This document shows positions 60,906 through 64,000 of a stretch of 64,000 nt of DNA, one piece after another (the first letter of the stretch is position 1; every line of letters starts with the position of its first letter). This DNA comes from Marchantia polymorpha subsp. ruderalis. Taxonomy: Eukaryota; Streptophyta; Marchantiopsida; Marchantiales; Marchantiaceae. Below the pieces are notes generated by a model that was not told the origin of the DNA, made no database searches, and was given only the letters and a program-made list of their open reading frames with translations. Where the stretch lies: the NCBI GenBank assembly GCA_037833965.1, contig AP031354.1, positions 14,238,001 to 14,302,000 of the forward strand. The letters run 5' to 3'. The translations under genes and the position numbers were made by a program.

Positions 60906-63900
60906 CAAGCGTTAGAGCAGCAGTTTGAAAAACCGTGCACAAATGGAATATTGCTGATGGCTGTTCTCTGAAAACGTCTAAAATGCTCCGATAGACCGCT
61001 TTGACTGCTTGATAACACTATTAAGACCAGAAAGTTGTCTTACCTTAGATATAAATCATATCTATTATATCATATAATAGACTCCTTGAATGTTAATAGT
61101 ACTCTGAATGGTGTAAACTCTAGTTTTAGCACTGTGAATGACCTTCTAGTGTGCTGCTAATGACCTCTAATGTAAGAGGGTGTAAAACCCTTGTAATAGG
61201 TCCTTCCCCAACCCTGTCACTCCCTCATCCGCGTTTTTTTAAAAAGGAATCAACTCGAAATTTCAAGTAATTGCTCACTGGCAGCTGGCAAGTCCTTCAC
61301 ATTTACTCAATTGCAATTTCTTGAATAACTTCTACTTCTATCCCCAAAACTCAAAGTTTTGTGATACCAAAACAAGGCTATTTTTGTACTCTTTGAAATA
61401 AACTCCAACCCACTCTTTTATTTTGAGCATTTGCACAATTATAAAAGAAGGTGAAAATTGGCTGTCACAATCATCTCAAATTCACAAAAATTTCATTTGT
61501 AATTTGCGAAAATTTCATTTTCACTCAACAATTATTTTGGTGCTAAATTATCATTTCAATGTGTGAGAAAAATAATGTTTTTTGAATCTTGACATATAAT
61601 AATAATTTTTATTATTAAATAAGAAAATATATAAGTGACATGTATTTGGACTTATCTAACACTAGACATTTAATATCTTATTTCAATAGGAATGACATTA
61701 CAATATTTTATTTTATTTTATTTTAATCTTTTTTTTGAAATTTTTGGGTTTCAAAAACTAATATACATAGTTTATATAAATATCTTAAAACATAAGAATA
61801 TATTTGTAAAAAATTCAATATATAATTTGCTTTACTATGTATATATAAGTGATGAATTTTTATTTTATTTCACATATATAAAAATATGTGGCTCATTTTA
61901 AATCAAAACTAGTTAACATTTAACTAACTACTTTCCAACAATGACTGAAAATAAAAATTTAAGAATAGATTTTTTATCATCTCATCATATTTTATACACT
62001 TTAATAAAACGTTTTATTTTAAGTTTCAATTGGACAGATATGAAAGAAAGAATAGTTTGTTGATCTCATATGATATATCTTATAAATTTTTAATAGAAGT
62101 TGTGAACACTACAGTTTGTATGATGAATTTTTTCAAATGCATTTTTTAAAATAAACAGTAGTTGACGCAAATTATTTCAAAAAGTACTTCTTTGTACGCC
62201 TAAGTATACTAACTTTACTCCAGTGAATTTCATTTGGATTAGCAAACAATGTAAAAATTCATGAAGATGAATGCTCAGATTTGTTTTCATGAGCTATGAT
62301 CATTCAAATGAAAAAACTATTGAAAATGTTCATACATATAACTTGAAAAAGATATCTATGTTTTTCATTTTGGAAAAAATGATTATAACATTTTTAAGAT
62401 CAAATCATACATCTGTGAATAAAATAAGAAATTCTTAGTTTTAAAAACTAGATGAAGTTTAAGTCAAACTGGTAATAAATTTCAATAACTGGATTTACAA
62501 TAAATTTAACAAGATTTATTTTATTTTTAATAATTTATTATAGATTTATTCAGTCTTCAAAGGATAAAAATGGTGAATTTTATGAGATTGAAATGAATAA
62601 ATATGAATATGAATGGGAATTACAAATGTACAAAATTTTTTATGAAAGATATTAATTTGATGCATTGTATAGATAAAAAAGAAAAAATGAATAAATTTTT
62701 TTCCATCTTAAAAATATGTTTTGTATCTCATGCCAAAAAAAATTAAAGTGATAGACATTAAATTGTAAGTAAATATGAAACTCAATGTTTATCATTTAAA
62801 ATTTACACAAATATAATAAATATAATAAAAGTTATATATATAATTTGGGTTAAACCCTAAACCCTATATATAATTTGATTAATCCATATATAATAATTAA
62901 TAATTTTCATCATGAATTGATTTTTTTAAATTTTAAATTTGAATTGGTGCAAACAAATGTATAAAATATGAATTGTTTGACTAAAATTTTGAATAGTTTT
63001 GTGTATTTGATCATATGCACAAGATTTGATATTATTATAACAATATAGAAATTCATATTAATTCTAGAAACACTCGCATTTAAAATTACGTGAACAAAGT
63101 TATCAGATTACCAAATGAATTAGGTTATAGCTTCTAATAATTTTTTCAAAAAATAAATATTTCAGATATATTACATTGATGTTGATTCAAAACAAATTAA
63201 AGCTCACAATTATGTATGTGTAGACATTACTCAATGCTCAAGTTAGAAATTACCTTGTAAGTTCATTATAGACTTAGCTATAACATATAAATATGTATAA
63301 TAAAATAAAATAAATTTTTGTTTATAATTTTTTTAAATCAGAAAGAATAATTAATAATAATAATCCAGCAAAAGATTTGTTTAGGTAAGTATGTATTTAT
63401 TATAAATTAACTATTATGAATTTTTGTTTTAATAATAAAAATGCATAATAATTTATAGCCTACAAACTAATGCAAAGTAAAAATCATCATTATTTTTTAA
63501 CTAGCTATTAGATTTTAAAGCAATGTAATATTTGATTAATTTGATCAAGTATAAACATTGAATTAATTGAATTAACTTCAGATTTGGATGAATGAAAAAA
63601 TAATTTAGCTATTAATTATTTTTTAAGACATCAATATCTTACATTTATGAGAAATTAATAAAAAATCGTATGAAACATATCTAATTGAAAATTAATCAAG
63701 AGATCACAAAACAATATTGTTAAGCAATTTCATTACAAAATAAGAAATAAAATATATGTGACATTAATCTATTGTGTTGAGATAAATTCTGAAGATTAAA
63801 TGACTCACATCAATAACTAACAAGAATCACCAATCTAGTAGATAATAAAACCAGAATTCACAAACACAAGAATCAACATGAGTATGTTGGTGATTCATAC

Positions 63901-64000
63901 TCAATATGAACAACGTCCATGGGGAGAAAAATTTAATGCTAATTTTTTTTTGGAATGCAACAAAAATTCTATGCCATAAAGTTTACTAACTAGGGATTAA

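Larger units (their letters stand above)
59356..64000. other. PHK 3' flank and very AT-rich, gene-free DNA
   Basis: 59,356-60,120 is ordinary flank with short unrecognised ORFs. From 60,120 to the end composition is extremely AT-rich. It holds a TA microsatellite (60,879-60,905), a 21-base tctattatat palindrome (61,061-61,081) and a two-unit telomere-like word. The only notable ORF (61,692-61,901) is Phe/Tyr/Ile-rich, as expected from AT-rich noise. Confidence 0.5.

Noticed and set aside
61692-61901. 69-aa Phe/Tyr/Ile-rich ORF
   Set aside because: The composition is what extremely AT-rich sequence gives by chance; no start context or homology signal.
62851-62865. Plant telomere-like taaaccctaaaccct
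   Set aside because: Only about two units, within random AT-rich DNA; too short to call an interstitial telomere.
1-64000. CRISPR arrays, bacterial operons or phage-type systems
   Set aside because: No regularly spaced direct repeats; introns and plant retroelements show the window is eukaryotic nuclear DNA.

Overview
The window is eukaryotic nuclear DNA. Genes are split by GT-AG introns, intergenic sequence is AT-rich, and LTR retrotransposons, hAT-type DNA transposons and small non-autonomous elements are abundant. The gene content points to a land plant, most likely a bryophyte (moss-like). The evidence is a PAS-histidine-kinase-receiver (PHK-type) hybrid kinase of the kind known from mosses and liverworts, a plant-type ATG101, and plant Ty1/copia and Ty3/gypsy elements. 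The species cannot be named from the sequence alone.

Layout: (1) 1-6800, + strand: the 3' part of an importin-beta-like ARM/HEAT-repeat gene with many small exons; its 5' end lies outside the window. (2) 6.8-13 kb: intergenic sequence, then a decayed hAT transposase with a BED zinc finger (9.4-10.9 kb, - strand). Next to it is a truncated, stop-containing copy of a MnmM/YtqB-type SAM methyltransferase gene that still has its introns (11.4-12.1 kb). Both lie between clusters of similar palindromic AT-rich repeats, which suggests a gene fragment carried by a transposon. (3) 13-26.3 kb: a retrotransposon graveyard. It holds a LINE-type reverse-transcriptase tail, a copia RNase H fragment, and a copia element with ~240-bp LTRs (16,592-16,833 and 25,993-26,233). 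That copia is split by a decayed gypsy element (about 19.0-24.1 kb) whose polyprotein ends in a PHD finger, and the gypsy is itself interrupted by a ~770-bp opposite-strand LTR. (4) 27,492-29,659, + strand: a complete seven-exon ATG101 gene (219 aa). (5) 29.7-50.4 kb: gene-poor, AT-rich DNA with two well-defined non-autonomous DNA elements: a 433-bp hAT-type element with perfect terminal inverted repeats and an 8-bp target duplication, and a ~615-bp element with ~90-bp inverted repeats. (6) 50.5-52.7 kb: a GC-rich block upstream of (7) 53,419-59,355, + strand, a complete eight-exon PAS-histidine-kinase gene (932 aa). (8) 59.4-64 kb: very AT-rich, no gene seen.

The three host genes share a strand but no evident pathway: nuclear transport, autophagy initiation, and two-component signalling. 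They look like independently transcribed plant genes. The ATG101 and PHK models are well supported, because their exons sum to exact multiples of three with no internal stop.

The most unusual window-wide signal is a set of short, near-perfect fold-back palindromes with 10-24-bp arms and loops of 0-9 bases. Several show a segment / inverted copy / segment triplet, which looks like serial template switching. The second is the PHD finger at the end of the gypsy integrase. The third is the methyltransferase gene fragment inside the hAT-like region.
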